Source: Myotis daubentonii
Lineage: Eukaryota > Chordata > Mammalia > Chiroptera > Vespertilionidae
Length of the DNA stretch: 64,000 bases
NCBI RefSeq assembly: GCF_963259705.1
Contig: NC_081844.1
Span: 42,039,341 to 42,103,340 of the forward strand
Direction: 5' to 3'
The notes under the pieces are model-generated. The model searched no databases, was not told the DNA's origin, and saw only the letters and a list, made by a program, of their open reading frames with translations. Positions 1 through 10,372 of the stretch are shown piece by piece. The stretch's first letter is position 1, and each line of letters starts with the position of its first letter. Made by a program: the position numbers and the translations under genes.

Positions 1-977
1 TGCCTGCAAATGCCAGAAGCGGAGTGGCTCCTTCCCTCTTCTAGCTTCAGCCTCAAAAAGCATGAAATACTTTCAGCTGTGATAAATGCGTGTCTGAATG
101 TAGCTTGCCTTACACACAAATCAATTAGGGCAGGTTTAGTGACTCCGGGGACATTTCAGATTTCTGCTGAATAATCAGAAAATATTAATAGCATTGTGAA
201 AGAAAGGTTATGGAATACATGTACTCATGGGGTGTTATATTTTGAGTTGATGTGAGTTAATGGAATGATAGACATAAGGGAATATTTTTAAAAGATGATA
301 GTCCTGAATTATTTTAAATATTTTTTTATTTCTTAGGTAATATTCAACATTTTATTTTTAAGATTGTTTGCAAAAGTATGTCATGTGCCTGTGAATGAAG
401 GAAGCGTAAAAGAAGTGAAATGTGAATGTACTACCCTGGCAGTGTGTTAATTCTTTCAAATTAGGAATGAATTAAAATGTGTACTTAAAATTTATTTTAA
501 TCTCTGAAATTAGAGCATGTCAACAATTTCTTGTCCCCAAAACAAAAACATCAATGTATTTTTACAGTTACAGTCTAGACGGTATTGCTCATCCAAATAA
601 TATGATAATTACTGTTTATATCCATAAGATAATACATGTGCCATTAGAAATCAATTCTTCTCTCCTACAAGGATATACGGAGGGAGTGAGGGCACAGGAG
701 TGAAGGATGTAGGCACTGCCAAGTCTCAGTGGTGCCTGAAGGATTACTTAAAGGAATCATAGCAAGGATCCCTTAGCCCACATAATTTTTATTAGTGTAA
801 GTTATGTTTTTTTTTTATAAAAAGTAAATGAACAAAAACTCTAATTTATACAATATTTTTGAGCTGGATGAAAAAAATTCAAGATAGGAAGAATTTTCTT
901 TAAAAACTCAGCAAAGTACCACATATGTTTAGTGTTGTGACAATTTCCATCATGAATGACTTAAATCCTTTTGGACA
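1..977. other. No recognisable feature, AT-rich
   Basis: I see no gene, RNA or repeat that I can name here. The longest open frame (479-703, 74 codons) has no recognisable domain and typical chance length for AT-rich DNA. Confidence 0.5.
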
Positions 978-1577
978 ATAATTTATTGATTCACTAAAAA
1001 AATATTCAGTACCTGCTATATCCACAGTTCTATGTATTTGGGATACAACAGTGACTAAAAGATAAAGATCCCTGCCCTCAAAGGGACTTAATTTCTAGGA
1101 GGGAACAGGCAATACGAAAAATAAATGAATAAGTTACATGGTATGTTAGAAGGTGCTAAATACTACACAAATTCATAGAGCAAGTAAGATCAGTTGTCAC
1201 TATGGGGAGGCAGTTTGCAATTCTAATATGAACATCACTGTAGGCATAATTTCAAAGGTAACATTTGGGAGTGAATAGAGAGAAATAAAATAGGGAATGA
1301 AAAGAAGGGAGAAAAAGCCACAGTTGGAAAAGAAGGGTCTTAGTCAGGAAGAGGAATCCTTCATTTTAATCACAGGTGTGAGGCAGAGTGCGTGATGCAG
1401 ATGCTATTGGGCGATAGATGTGATGGTGGCAATCAATATGTATTTCTTGTTTGATTGTTTCTCAGTGAAATAGGAAGCAAAGTAATCAGCTCAGAAGAAA
1501 TATAGGAGAGAAGATCTTAGGAGTTTAAGGAGAGAGGAAAGGCATGCAATATTTGTCTAGGAGGGGACAAATGAATG
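978..1577 (+). repeat. Ancient mammalian interspersed repeat remnant
   Basis: The stretch around 978-1170 has the wording of a very old dispersed mammalian repeat (a run on an attacked body, then 'gggatacaacagtgac', then 'ccctgccctcaaagggactt'). The remainder to 1577 may be the same or another decayed element. A similar wording occurs at 15363-15547. I cannot assign a family without a repeat library. Confidence 0.4.
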
Positions 1578-1585
1578 GCCTAGGG

Positions 1586-2027
1586 CAGTGGTCGGCAAAC
1601 CGCTGCTCTTGAGCCACATGTGGCCCTTTGGCCCCTTGAGTGTGGCTCTTCCACAAAATACCACGTGTGGGCGCGCACATACAGGGAACGTTGTGGAGTG
1701 AAAGAAGATGTAGTGTCAAGGATTGAGAAAGGTATGTTGAGATGGTTTGGACATATAGAGAGGATGAACGAAAGGAGATAGACGAAACAAGTATACAAGA
1801 CGAGTATGGATGGGAGAGTTGGAAGGGGTTGACCTCAGCGAACATACCTCAATCAGATTGAGGACATTTTTAGCAAAGGCCAGTTTAGGAGTCCCCTAAT
1901 TAGCTTAATAACAATGTACCTACCTATATAGTTTAAGTTTTAAAAATTTGGCTCTCAAAAGAAATTTCAATCGTTGTACTGTTGATATTTGGCTCTGTTG
2001 ACTAATGAGTGAGTTTGCCAACCATTG
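1586..2027 (+). mobile_element. Non-autonomous hAT transposon with captured non-LTR reverse-transcriptase fragment
   Basis: The ends are inverted repeats: CAGTGGTCGGCAAAC at 1586-1600 and, on the other strand at 2013-2027, CAATGGTTGGCAAAC (13 of 15 match). The element is flanked by a perfect 8-bp duplication GCCTAGGG at 1578-1585 and 2028-2035, the size made by hAT transposases. No transposase is present. About 1695-1892, read on the plus strand, translates to a stretch with LRWFGHIERM followed by basic and GRVGRG motifs, interrupted by TAG at 1779 and TGA at 1830. That motif set is typical of the C-terminal end of non-LTR retrotransposon reverse transcriptases (RTE, CR1 or Jockey-like). The fragment lies wholly between the hAT ends and so moved with them. 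Confidence 0.8.
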
Positions 2028-2035
2028 GCCTAGGG

Positions 2036-2692
2036 AGATGGATTATGATTGTCAGGCAGCATTAAGGATCCACTGGGTCTCACCACACACATACCAATCA
2101 TGTGCTTTTCTCCTGCTACTATTCCAACATGTGTATTGTTACAGAATAGATAGGACTATAATTTTGCCAAAGGAGTATAATAAAACAGTGGGTTTATGGT
2201 TGAATGCAATGAAGTAGTTAGATAGATTACTATGGAATTTATACTAAGAAGAGAAGAGAGAACATTGAATGATTAAAGAGCAATGAAAAGCTATAGTATC
2301 AATGGATCAGAAGTCTGGGTGGAGTCAAAGGATTACCAGGATCAGAATAATAGAGGGAACTACTTTGCAATTTAGGAGGTGGAGGTTAGTGTGGGATGGA
2401 TAAAATTTAGAGACAGGAGGAATTAGTTATTGGTAATGACAAAGCCCATGATGTGACCATGATGTGCGTAACTTAAGAAGACAAGGACAAAAATAACTGT
2501 AGGGGCACTGAAGTCATTAAAAGATTGTTGGGAATATCATATATATGTGCTTCAAAATCACACAGAATTAAAACTGATGCTATATTGAAGAGTGACAATG
2601 ATCTAGGAATTTAAGGAAATGAGGTAGAATGACTTGGGTTCACCAGAATGCAGCCACAATTGGAGAGAGTGTATGATAAATTTTTATGATAA
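2036..2692. other. No recognisable feature
   Basis: Unassigned sequence between the hAT element and a SINE. The open frame at 2005-2217 begins inside the hAT end and has no recognisable domain. Confidence 0.45.
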
Positions 2693-2708
2693 GAAATTCA
2701 ATTCTGAG

Positions 2709-2913
2709 CTGAAACCGGTTTGGCTCAGTGGATAGAGCATCAGCCTGCAGACTGAAAGGTCCCAGGTTTGATTCCGGTCAAGGGCATGTACCTGGGTTGC
2801 GGGCACATCCCCAGTGGAGATGTGCAGGAGGCAGCTGATCGATGTTTCTAACTCTCTATCTCTCTCCCTTCCTCTCTGTAAAAAATCAATAAAATATATT
2901 TTTTTTTAAAAAA
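2709..2913 (+). mobile_element. VES-type SINE
   Basis: tRNA-derived SINE. The head is ACCGGTTTGGCTCAGTGG (A-box region), followed by the B-box-like segment GGTTTGATTCCGG, the body with GTACCTGGGTTGCGGGC and GATCGATGTTTC, and the tail AAAAAATCAATAAAATAT plus A-run. It is flanked by a 16-bp duplication, GAAATTCAATTCTGAG at 2693-2708 and GAAACTCAATTCTGAG at 2914-2929 (one mismatch), the hallmark of L1-driven target-primed insertion. Confidence 0.93.
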
Positions 2914-3220
2914 GAAACTCAATTCTGAGAATTTTAGGGAGGAGAGAGGGATTGGTCAGAAAGTGGCAATGGAAAATATGGCACCTATCCTACCTTTGGG
3001 ACCAGCAGGAGAGGTCTGGAAGTGGAAAACCAGTCACTCCTTGAGTAGACTGCAGGGGGAGAAATCCTCAAGAAATAGCTCTGGACTGTGTACGGTTTCT
3101 GACTTGCAATTTAAAAAATTATTTCATACTATAAACTTTATCCTACCTAAGGGGCCATGCATGGTAGACATGAGTTGAGATCCCTAGAGAAAATAATTTC
3201 AACTCCACAATTTTCTCTTC

Positions 3221-3337
3221 ATTTTTAAAAATATATATTTTTATTGATTTCAGAGAGGCAGGGAGAGGAAAAAAGAGATAGAAAAATCAATGATGACAGA
3301 GAATCATTGATCAGCTGCCTCCTGCACACCCCCTACA
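3221..3337 (-). mobile_element. VES SINE, 3' half (left part of a split copy)
   Basis: On the minus strand this is the tail and body of a VES SINE. It stops abruptly at about 3337, where ABCB1 sequence begins. The 5' half of the same SINE resumes at about 4436-4533. The pair is bracketed by one perfect 14-bp duplication, ACAATTTTCTCTTC, at 3207-3220 and 4534-4547, so the two parts were one insertion of about 215 bp before being split. Confidence 0.85.
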
Positions 3338-3345
3338 GAAGCACA

Positions 3346-4236
3346 CCCCTTCCTGTTTGACTGCAGCATCAGCGAGAACATTGCCTACGGAGACAACAGC
3401 TGGATGGTGTCAAAGGAAGAGATTGTGCGGGCCGCCAAGGAGGCCAACATCCACCACTTCATTGAGACGTTGCCTGACAAATATAACATCAGAGTAGGCG
3501 ACAAAGGAACCCAGCTCTCCGGCGGCCAGAAGCAGCGCATTGCCATCGCACGTGCTCTGGTGAGACAGCCACGCATTTTGCTTCTGGACGAAGCCACATC
3601 AGCTCTGGACACAGAGAGTGAAAAGGTTGTCCAAGAAGCCCTGGACAAAGCCAGAGAAGGCCGCACCTGCATTGTGATCGCTCAACGCCTGTCCACCATC
3701 CAGAACGCAGACCTGATAGTGGTGTTTCAGAACGGCAAGATCAGGGAGCACGGCACCCATCAGCAGCTGCTTGCACAGAAGGGCATCTACTTCTCCATGG
3801 TCAGCGTCCAAGCTGGGGCCAAGCGCTCGTGAACTGTGACCAGATAAGCTGTTAAATATTTTCTAATGTTTGTGTTAAAATATGGCATTTAGTCAAAGTT
3901 AAAAAGTGAGCACTTTACTGGAAACACTATGTAGAGCGACCTGTTTCATATTTCCTGACATGAGATCATCCCATCAAGTTCAGAGTCTTGAAAGACTTTA
4001 TAGTGGAAGGAACCAGAAGAAACATCATCAGATGGAATAAAATGATGTTTTTAATTGCATTAGAAGTTTATATAATAATTCAAAGTAGATTTTGTTAATA
4101 AAATGTGTAACTTTCATGTATATTTTCTTATTTGGACTGTAACTGACTGCCTTGCTAAAAGTACTATAGAAGAAGCAATAAGTACTGAATGTTTGCATAA
4201 AGCGCCTATAATAAAACTAAACTTTTATAAAAAAAA
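3346..4236 (+). pseudogene. ABCB1: ABCB1 (P-glycoprotein) retrocopy, 5'-truncated
   Basis: Intronless copy of the last ~160 codons and the 3' UTR of the multidrug exporter P-glycoprotein, a plasma-membrane ATP-driven pump. Reading begins in frame near 3347 (PFLFDCS...) and runs open to TGA at 3832-3834; the first ATG is 3404. Visible parts of nucleotide-binding domain 2 are the ABC signature LSGGQKQ, Walker [13 protein letters not shown] and the D-loop. Walker A and the Q-loop glutamine lie upstream of the truncation and are missing. The H-loop, normally IAHRLST, reads IAQRLST, so the catalytic histidine is lost. The C-terminus (SVQAGAKRS) and [11 protein letters not shown] favour ABCB1 over ABCB4. 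The 3' UTR ends with AATAAA near 4210 and an A-run at about 4228, as expected for a reverse-transcribed mRNA. It cannot encode a working ATPase. It lies inside a VES SINE. Confidence 0.93.
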
Positions 4237-4435
4237 ATTTTAAAAATTGTGGTTTGATATCGTTTTGTTGTGCTGAAAACTAGCATCTGGGTGTAAATTG
4301 TGCACAGAGCAGAGGGCTGGCGCTTGGAATCCAGTGTGGTTTTCTGGAAGCCCAAGCACAGGATGAATGAGCGGCAACTCTGCCAACTGCATGTTTACTC
4401 GCATCCTCACGTGGCACCGCGGCAGGACCGCTGCA
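4237..4435. other. Unassigned ~200-bp segment between ABCB1 poly(A) and SINE remainder
   Basis: After the ABCB1 A-run there are about 200 bp of moderately GC-rich sequence that belong neither to the retrocopy nor to the SINE. On the minus strand it is open for about 60 codons, without a domain I recognise. It may be a second co-inserted fragment or downstream sequence transduced with the retrocopy. Confidence 0.5.
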
Positions 4436-4533
4436 CCCCGCAACCCAGGCATGTGTCCTTGACTGGAATCGAACCCAGGACCTTTCAGTCCACAGGCCAA
4501 CACTCTATCCACTGAGCCAAACAGGCCAGGGCT
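4436..4533 (-). mobile_element. VES SINE, 5' half (right part of a split copy)
   Basis: The minus strand carries the SINE head, ending GAGCCAAACAGGCCAGGGC on the plus strand, next to the right copy of the 14-bp duplication at 4534-4547. Together with 3221-3337 it makes one near-complete SINE, missing only about a dozen central bases. Confidence 0.85.
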
Positions 4534-4723
4534 ACAATTTTCTCTTCTTGCTCTCCACATTCTAGTGTTAAGAATTCTTCTATTGCTGACGTAGGAAATC
4601 ATCTGGTATTAACAGATGATCGCCAGAGAGCCATCACAATCATTAAGAAGACACATCCGGTGCTCCAACCAAAAATCACTGTTCCATGTACAGTACAAAC
4701 CTTGTCATGCTGTGTTGCATAGA

Positions 4724-4840
4724 GATGATAGATAGAGATAGAGATAGAGATAGAGATAGAGATAGAGATAGAGATAGAGATAGAGATAGAGATAGAGATA
4801 GAGAGAAAAAGATATATATATAGAGAGAGAGAGAGAGAGA
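4724..4840. repeat. GATAGA microsatellite grading into GA/TA repeats
   Basis: A 6-bp repeat (GATAGA) runs about 13 times from 4724 to 4803, followed by a short TA run and then a GA run to 4840. The minus-strand open frame across it (poly Ser-Leu) is an artefact of the repeat. Confidence 0.95.
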
Positions 4841-5096
4841 TAAAAGGCTAATATGCAAAGTGTCTCCTTGGGAGTTCAACCAGGAGAACAGGAGTTCGCT
4901 TGCTCACTATGATGTGTGCTGAGCACCAGGGAGTGGCGCGGAACATGGCATGTGACCAGCAGTGGTGGTGGGGCACTGAGGGAGTGAGGGAAGGAGGAGA
5001 CGGGGAGGCGAGGAGGCAGAGAACCTGATCGGCCCTGATTGCCGGCCAGGCCTAGGGACCCTACCCATGCACATATTTTGTGCAGCAGGCTTCTAG
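4841..5096 (+). mobile_element. HeliBat-type non-autonomous Helitron
   Basis: The start resembles the HeliBat 5' end (ATAAAAGGCTAATATGCAAA), but the first bases are merged with the microsatellite. The 3' end has a short palindrome around TGCACATATTTTGTGCA, then GCAGGCTTCTAG at 5085-5096 followed by T, the CTAG|T terminus of Helitrons. There is no rep/helicase coding capacity. Confidence 0.8.
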
Positions 5097-6075
5097 TAGA
5101 GATACAAAACTCTCTCAGAGACTACCAATGGAACACATCTTCACTAATTAAAATTAGTCGTCAAATGGCAAAAGTGTCTCAGTAAGTTTATCAGAAATGG
5201 GCAAAAATAAAATTCCTCCAGTCTTGTATAGACATTCACAAGATGAATCAGCTTTCCAAGGACAGAGGTTTTAGTTTAATTTTTTTTTCACATGGCAGGT
5301 CACAATCAGGCCCTCTCTCCAATTTTTTTCCACAATGAAACCTATTTATTTCAAATCTTATCATTTTATGTTTTATGATACATTTGGCTCTCTCTATATG
5401 GGAAGAAAGATTTAAGCATACCTCTTCAGTTTCATCTCCCTAATTGCTTAAATAAATAAAGAAGTAAAGAGTGACAGTTGAGAAATAAGTGCAATATTGA
5501 TGATGGAGTGGGTTGAATAAAAAGTTGCTATTTTACTTTGAAAACTTACTATTCTTTTTTTCATAACTTCTTTGTGCTCACACAAATCTATTTTCATAAC
5601 AAAGAAAAGTACACTTGCAATACCTCATAGTAAAATAATAAGATATTGCTACGTATTTCATAGTCTTAAAAGATGACCTTCCAATAACACTATGATAAAT
5701 AATCCAACTTCACTTTCCTTTTACTGTTCCTAATATCAAGAAAGTAACTCTAGCTTATACAGTAATCAGACAGGTTTGTTTACATTTCTAAAATTCCAAG
5801 CAATTCTCTTTAATCAAGTTGTCATTATATATGGATGGATAAGGCAATAATAGGATTTGTTTTAGAAATTCAGCAGAGGATGGCCCCTATTGGCATTTGA
5901 ATATTTTTTAATTTTTCCCTCTATCTAGACCTTTTGCCATAATTTCAAGAAGCTTTATTATCAGCTTTAAGAAACGTATAAATAAATAAGACCTTAACAC
6001 TTAAACTCACAGTTCCTTAGTCAAAGCAATCACAATGAGGAGGTAGGGATCATCGAGGATCATCTTTAAAAGATG
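5097..6075. other. No recognisable feature, AT-rich
   Basis: Unassigned AT-rich sequence; no open frame or repeat that I can name. Confidence 0.5.
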
Positions 6076-6082
6076 CCTACCA

Positions 6083-6305
6083 GCCCTGGACAGTATGGTT
6101 CAGTTGGTTGAGTGCTGTCCCATGCACCAAAAGGTCACCTGTTCGATTCCCGGTCAGGGCACATGCCCAGGTTGTGGGCTCTATCCTCAGTGGGGGTGGG
6201 GGCTTGCAGGAGAGAGCCCATCGATGTTTCTCTCTCACATTGATGTTTCTCTCTCCCTCCCTCTATATCAAAAAAAATCAATAAAAACATATTTTTTAAA
6301 AAAAC
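6083..6305 (+). mobile_element. VES-type SINE, older subfamily
   Basis: Head GCCCTGGACAGTATGGTTCAG, B-box-like GTTCGATTCCCGG, central GTTGTGGGCTC, CATCGATGTTTC repeats and the tail AATCAATAAAAACATA. It differs from the ACCGGTTTGGCTC subfamily at 2709. Flanking similarity (GATGCC on both sides) is too short to call a duplication. Confidence 0.85.
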
Positions 6306-7586
6306 ATGATGCCAACTATATTATATCACCTTAGAAACACATCTGACTACTCAGTTACTATAAAGGTTTATGAAAATAATTAGGAAATTAAGGGTTAATT
6401 TCATATTTCCAATTTTTATTGGCCTTCTCCATTAGAGTACTGAAATCACTCATAACTAGATTCACAGTTTTTTATTTGTCATAAAATTACATTTCTAAAA
6501 TTTTCAACAATATGATACCTTGTCATGTGCTTCTATATATCTTGGAGAGCTTGGTACAAATGATGCATTAAATGCTAGTTGAAAAATATATATATTCTTT
6601 TCCAGTGAAAAGCAATCTGCATGATGGAATTCGAATATACTCTCATGAGAGATATTCATGCCTCTGGAAAGAAGGAAAACATATTTCTTTTTTCTATAAA
6701 AATGCTATATTTAATTTACTAGTGCAAAGACAAACTGACCTACATTCTCTGTCTTTACAACACGATATATTTTATAGAAAAAAAAATTATGAGACTTCAG
6801 CTATAAGTTACTCTTTGTAATTATTTACAAGAACAGAGGATCCAGCAAGAATAACTACTTTCAAAGATTTTAGAATTATTTGGGGATAATAAGGATTTAA
6901 CCCTTTCACAATTTTTCTTCACTCCAATGAATGTATTTAGAGAAAAGAGAATTTAAATCAATCATTTTTAAATAGCCCACGATTCACAAGTAATGTGTAA
7001 CCTCTAAGGCTTATATCTTACTAATGTTTAAAAAGATTAATAAGAGTTATCACAGAGATTTCCCCCTAAAATATCAATCTTCTATAAACATAGCTTTAAA
7101 TATATCTGTAAACTAAAGAAATTAGTCTTAAATTAAAGCTAAAATCCTTTTAATTCTAAATAGTCTAATAACCTACTTTTCTTGTAAAAATCAGATCTGG
7201 CAAGTAATAAAAAAAAATCAGATAGATTGCTTCATATGAATCTAGCCTGGACCGTGTAATTGGAATTTGACTGATTAGAGGGGTAAAATCAAGAAAATCC
7301 TTTAAAATAGACATATTAAGTTTTCAAAACTTCACCCTATTCATTTCTGACAAGATTTCTACTTGGATTGAATAATCCATTTTAAATTACTTTTATGTTG
7401 CTAAAAATTGGACTAGTGCTGTTAAAATCTTAATTCAGATGGATTCATGCAATTTCAAGGATGTTAGAGAGTTATTATAATCTAAAAATATTTAGCAGGA
7501 GAAGAAGCTGTGATTAAAAGGAGCAAAATAAAAGCATTACTATTTGTTCCTTTTCTCAAACCCAATGAAAGCAATAAAAGAAAACA
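6306..7586. other. No recognisable feature, AT-rich
   Basis: Unassigned. The open frame at 6572-6820 (82 codons) lacks recognisable domains. Confidence 0.5.
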
Positions 7587-7590
7587 TATA

Positions 7591-7666
<76 letters not shown>
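7587..7666. repeat. TA dinucleotide microsatellite
   Basis: About 80 bp of TA repeats with one CA interruption near 7609. Confidence 0.95.
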
Positions 7667-7667
<1 letters not shown>

Positions 7668-7764
7668 TGAGGGCTCTACCCTCAGTGGAACACATAATAG
7701 CCATCCCTCAAGCTGATATATTTCTCCTAAACTCTAGAGTAGAATTCAGATTTCATTAAATTGT

Positions 7765-7925
7765 CAGAAAACAATAAAGCTCTTAGAAGAAAAGAGAGGT
7801 AAATATCTTTGTAATCCTAGAATGGGTAAAGATTTCTCAAATATACCACAAAAAGACACACAATATAAAGAAAAGTTTGATAAATGAACCACTATAAAAT
7901 CAAATAGGTCTTTTCATCAAAAATT
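7765..7925 (+). mobile_element. Old LINE-1 ORF2 fragment
   Basis: The sequence has the order of mammalian L1 ORF2 (AATAAAGCTCTTAGAAGAAAA, then GGGTAAAGATTTCTCAAATAT, then GGTCTTTTCATCAAAAATTACATT). It is frame-broken. Confidence 0.6.
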
Positions 7926-8829
7926 ACATTGGGACTTCCATATCTGTTTAGGTCATAGAAAGTCACAAGAGAAAACTGTCACTACCCAAACAACAAGAAC
8001 AAGTTGAGTAGCTACAAAACCATATGCCAAACTCGTTGGAGAGCTGAGAATGCAAAGAAACATGCATTTATTAAACTTACTTAAATTTACTAAAGACCGA
8101 AGACACAGAAAATATGAGAGATAATCTCCAAACACCTGCACTGAAGACTCGGGAGAAGATATATGTGGGTGAGGAAAGGCAGGAGACCAGAGAGCGACAC
8201 TATCTGAGACATTATATATCTGTAGAAGCTTGTAAGTAGAGTGTTCAGACTGAGATAAAACCCTCAGGTACTCTGCTTCCAAGCTCTGAAGAGAAAGTCC
8301 TTATCCTGTGTTCATATCATTTGAAACCAATGTTGAACAATCTACTTCAAGCAACCAGAAAAACCCAACTCTTCTTAGTTAAAAATGCTATTAACTCTCA
8401 ACATTAGCATTCTGACAAAAGGGGCATGCTCATTTCTGAGCATAAATATTATTTACTTCAATCTCTACTAATCTTTAGTGTATAATGTATCATTAAGAAT
8501 AAAAACTATGAGTCATGCAAAGAAACAGAAAAATATAATCAATCAACAAGAGAGAAAATAAATTATAGATTCAAACCCAGTTTTTAATATTATAGTGAAA
8601 AATATGTTAAAGAATCTATTGTGAATGTGGACAATACGAAAGACTAAATGGGTAATTTCAGCAGAAAACTGGAAACTATATAATAAAGCCCAAGGGAAAT
8701 GCCAAAAATAAAAAGTACAATATCATAGATGAGGCATTCTTTCAATAAGCTTATCAGAAGCTTTGCACATCACAGTAAAAAATCAGTTAGTTTACATTTG
8801 GACAGCAGAAATTATCCAAACTAAAATAC
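7926..8829. other. No confident feature; possibly decayed L1 flank
   Basis: Lies between two L1-like pieces. No open frame with a domain. It may be strongly decayed L1, but I cannot show that. Confidence 0.4.
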
Positions 8830-9600
8830 AATCAGCAAAAAAGAATAGGAATAAAATAAACAATATCAGTAGAACAATATCAAATAAACCACCATATGTA
8901 GAACTGGAGCTAAAAAGAGAAGAAATTGCAAATAAGGCAAAAGAAATACTTGAAAAAACAATGGCCAAGAATTTTCCAAAATTGATGAAATACATCAAAC
9001 CACATATCAAAATTCAGTAGAGGATTAAACAGAATAGATAAATTATACCTAGGCCCATCATATTCGAACTGCTGACCGACAAAGATAGAAAGCAATTCTT
9101 TTTTATTTTATATTTAGTTTTTTTAAATCCTCACCTGAGAATATGTTTTCATTGATTTTTTAGAGAGAATAAGTCAGAGAGAGAGAGAGAGCAAAAGAGA
9201 GATAGAGAGAGAAACATCAATGTGAAAGAGAAACATCAATCTGCTGCCTTCTGTAAGTGCCCCTACTGGGAACTGAACTCACAGCCTAGATATGTGCCAT
9301 GAATAGAAATTGAACCCACAACCTTTCGGTGTAGAGGACGATGCTCCAACTAACTGAGACATGCAGCTGGAGTGATAAAGAGTAATTCTTGAAACCAATC
9401 AGAGAACAGAAGATGTGTTATGTTTTCACATATCATGACACAGGTATAAAAATTACAGTTGAGATCTCAACAAAAACAATTAAGGCCAAAAGAAAACAGC
9501 ACATTTTCTTTAAATACCAAAAGAAAAAAGTTGTCAACCTAGGCTCTATACTAGTAAATATGTCCTTTCAAAGTAGATAAAAATGGGGGGAAAATCAGAA
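8830..9600 (+). mobile_element. L1/HAL1-like ORF1 remnant, split by a SINE
   Basis: The open frame at 8763-9020 ends with AKEILEKTMAKNFPKLMKYI, which resembles the coiled-coil to linker part of L1 ORF1p, an RNA-binding chaperone. After the SINE at 9112-9371 the order resumes with a segment ending in GTTGTCAACCTAGGCTCTATAC, also characteristic of old L1/HAL1. No complete ORF remains. Confidence 0.55.
9112..9371 (-). mobile_element. VES-related SINE, diverged
   Basis: On the minus strand: head near 9371 (GCATGTCTCAGTTAGTTGGAG), B-box-like region, the central body and a GA-rich 3' part with CATTGATG repeats. More diverged than the copies at 15561 or 46303. Confidence 0.75.
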
Positions 9601-9785
9601 TAATAATTTTTAAAAATTATTGTCATTTAAATAATTAAAATAAGTTTGTATTGATATTCAAAATGGAATTACTCTGTAATGACGTTATTGTATCGGAAAA
9701 AATCTTTTAAGTGTTATAGTAAAAAAGCTACAATAACTAATACATTGTGCTAAGGGCATAAAGATAGACATGGAGATCAATGAAA

Positions 9786-9885
9786 TATAACATTGGTCAG
9801 CAAACCAGGGACCCTGGGCTGAATCTCACAAGTGCCCTTTTTGTAAATAAATTTTTATTAAAACAGAGCAGTGCCCATTTACATA
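9786..9885 (+). mobile_element. Old hAT-Charlie-type MER fragment
   Basis: The wording GGTCAGCAAACCAGGGACC ... TAAATAAATTTTTATTAAAACA resembles an ancient mammalian MER element with hAT ends. It is truncated by the Helitron that begins at 9886. Confidence 0.45.
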
Positions 9886-10371
9886 CTACAGCCCCAGTGC
9901 ACAAAAATTTGTGCACTCGGCGGTGGGGGGGGGGGCGGGCGGGGGGGTGGTCCCTCAGCCCAGCCTGTGCCCTCTCGCATTCTGGGACCTCTCGGGGGAT
10001 GACCACCTGCTGGCTTAGGCCAGCTTCCTGGGGGATTGGGCCTAAGCTGGCAGGCAGACATCCCTCTGGCAGCCCAGGAGCCCTTGGGAATGTCCACTTG
10101 CCAATGGGGAACAGGCCTAAGCTGCAGTCGGACATCCTTAGTGCTGCTGAGGAGGTAGGAGAGGCTCCCACCACCACCACTGTACTGGCAGCCATCAGCC
10201 TGGCTTGTGGCTGAGCAGAGCTCCCCCTATGGGATCAACTGACCACCAGGGGGCAGCTCCTGCATTGAGCATCTGCCCCCTGGTGGTCAGTGTGTGTGTC
10301 ATAGTGACCAGTCATTCCCAGTCATTCTGCTGTTAGGGCCAATTTGCATATTACCCTTTTATTATATAGGA
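9886..10371 (-). mobile_element. HeliBat-type Helitron, downstream unit of a fused pair
   Basis: On the minus strand the 5' end is TCCTATATAATAAAAGGG at 10371 downward and the 3' end is a palindrome GTGCACAAATTTTTGTGCAC (9898-9917) followed by TGGGGCTGTAG, ending at 9886 next to T. It includes a G-rich homopolymer near 9925-9950. It abuts head-to-tail with the Helitron at 10373-11132; the same junction recurs at 37697/37698. Confidence 0.8.
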
Positions 10372-10372
10372 T

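Noticed and set aside
2709..2800. tRNA gene, suggested by A- and B-box-like sequence
   Set aside because: The boxes belong to the tRNA-derived head of a VES SINE; there is no cloverleaf with a proper anticodon arm.
3385..3811. Minus-strand frames of 95 and 70 codons opposite ABCB1
   Set aside because: Antisense shadows of the conserved ABCB1 coding sequence.
3346..3834. Genuine terminal exons of the ABCB1 gene
   Set aside because: Sequence that spans several exons in the parent is continuous without introns, ends in a poly(A) run, and lies in a SINE; this is a retrocopy.
4724..4840. CRISPR-like regular repeat
   Set aside because: It is a simple 6-bp microsatellite without spacers; the organism is a mammal.
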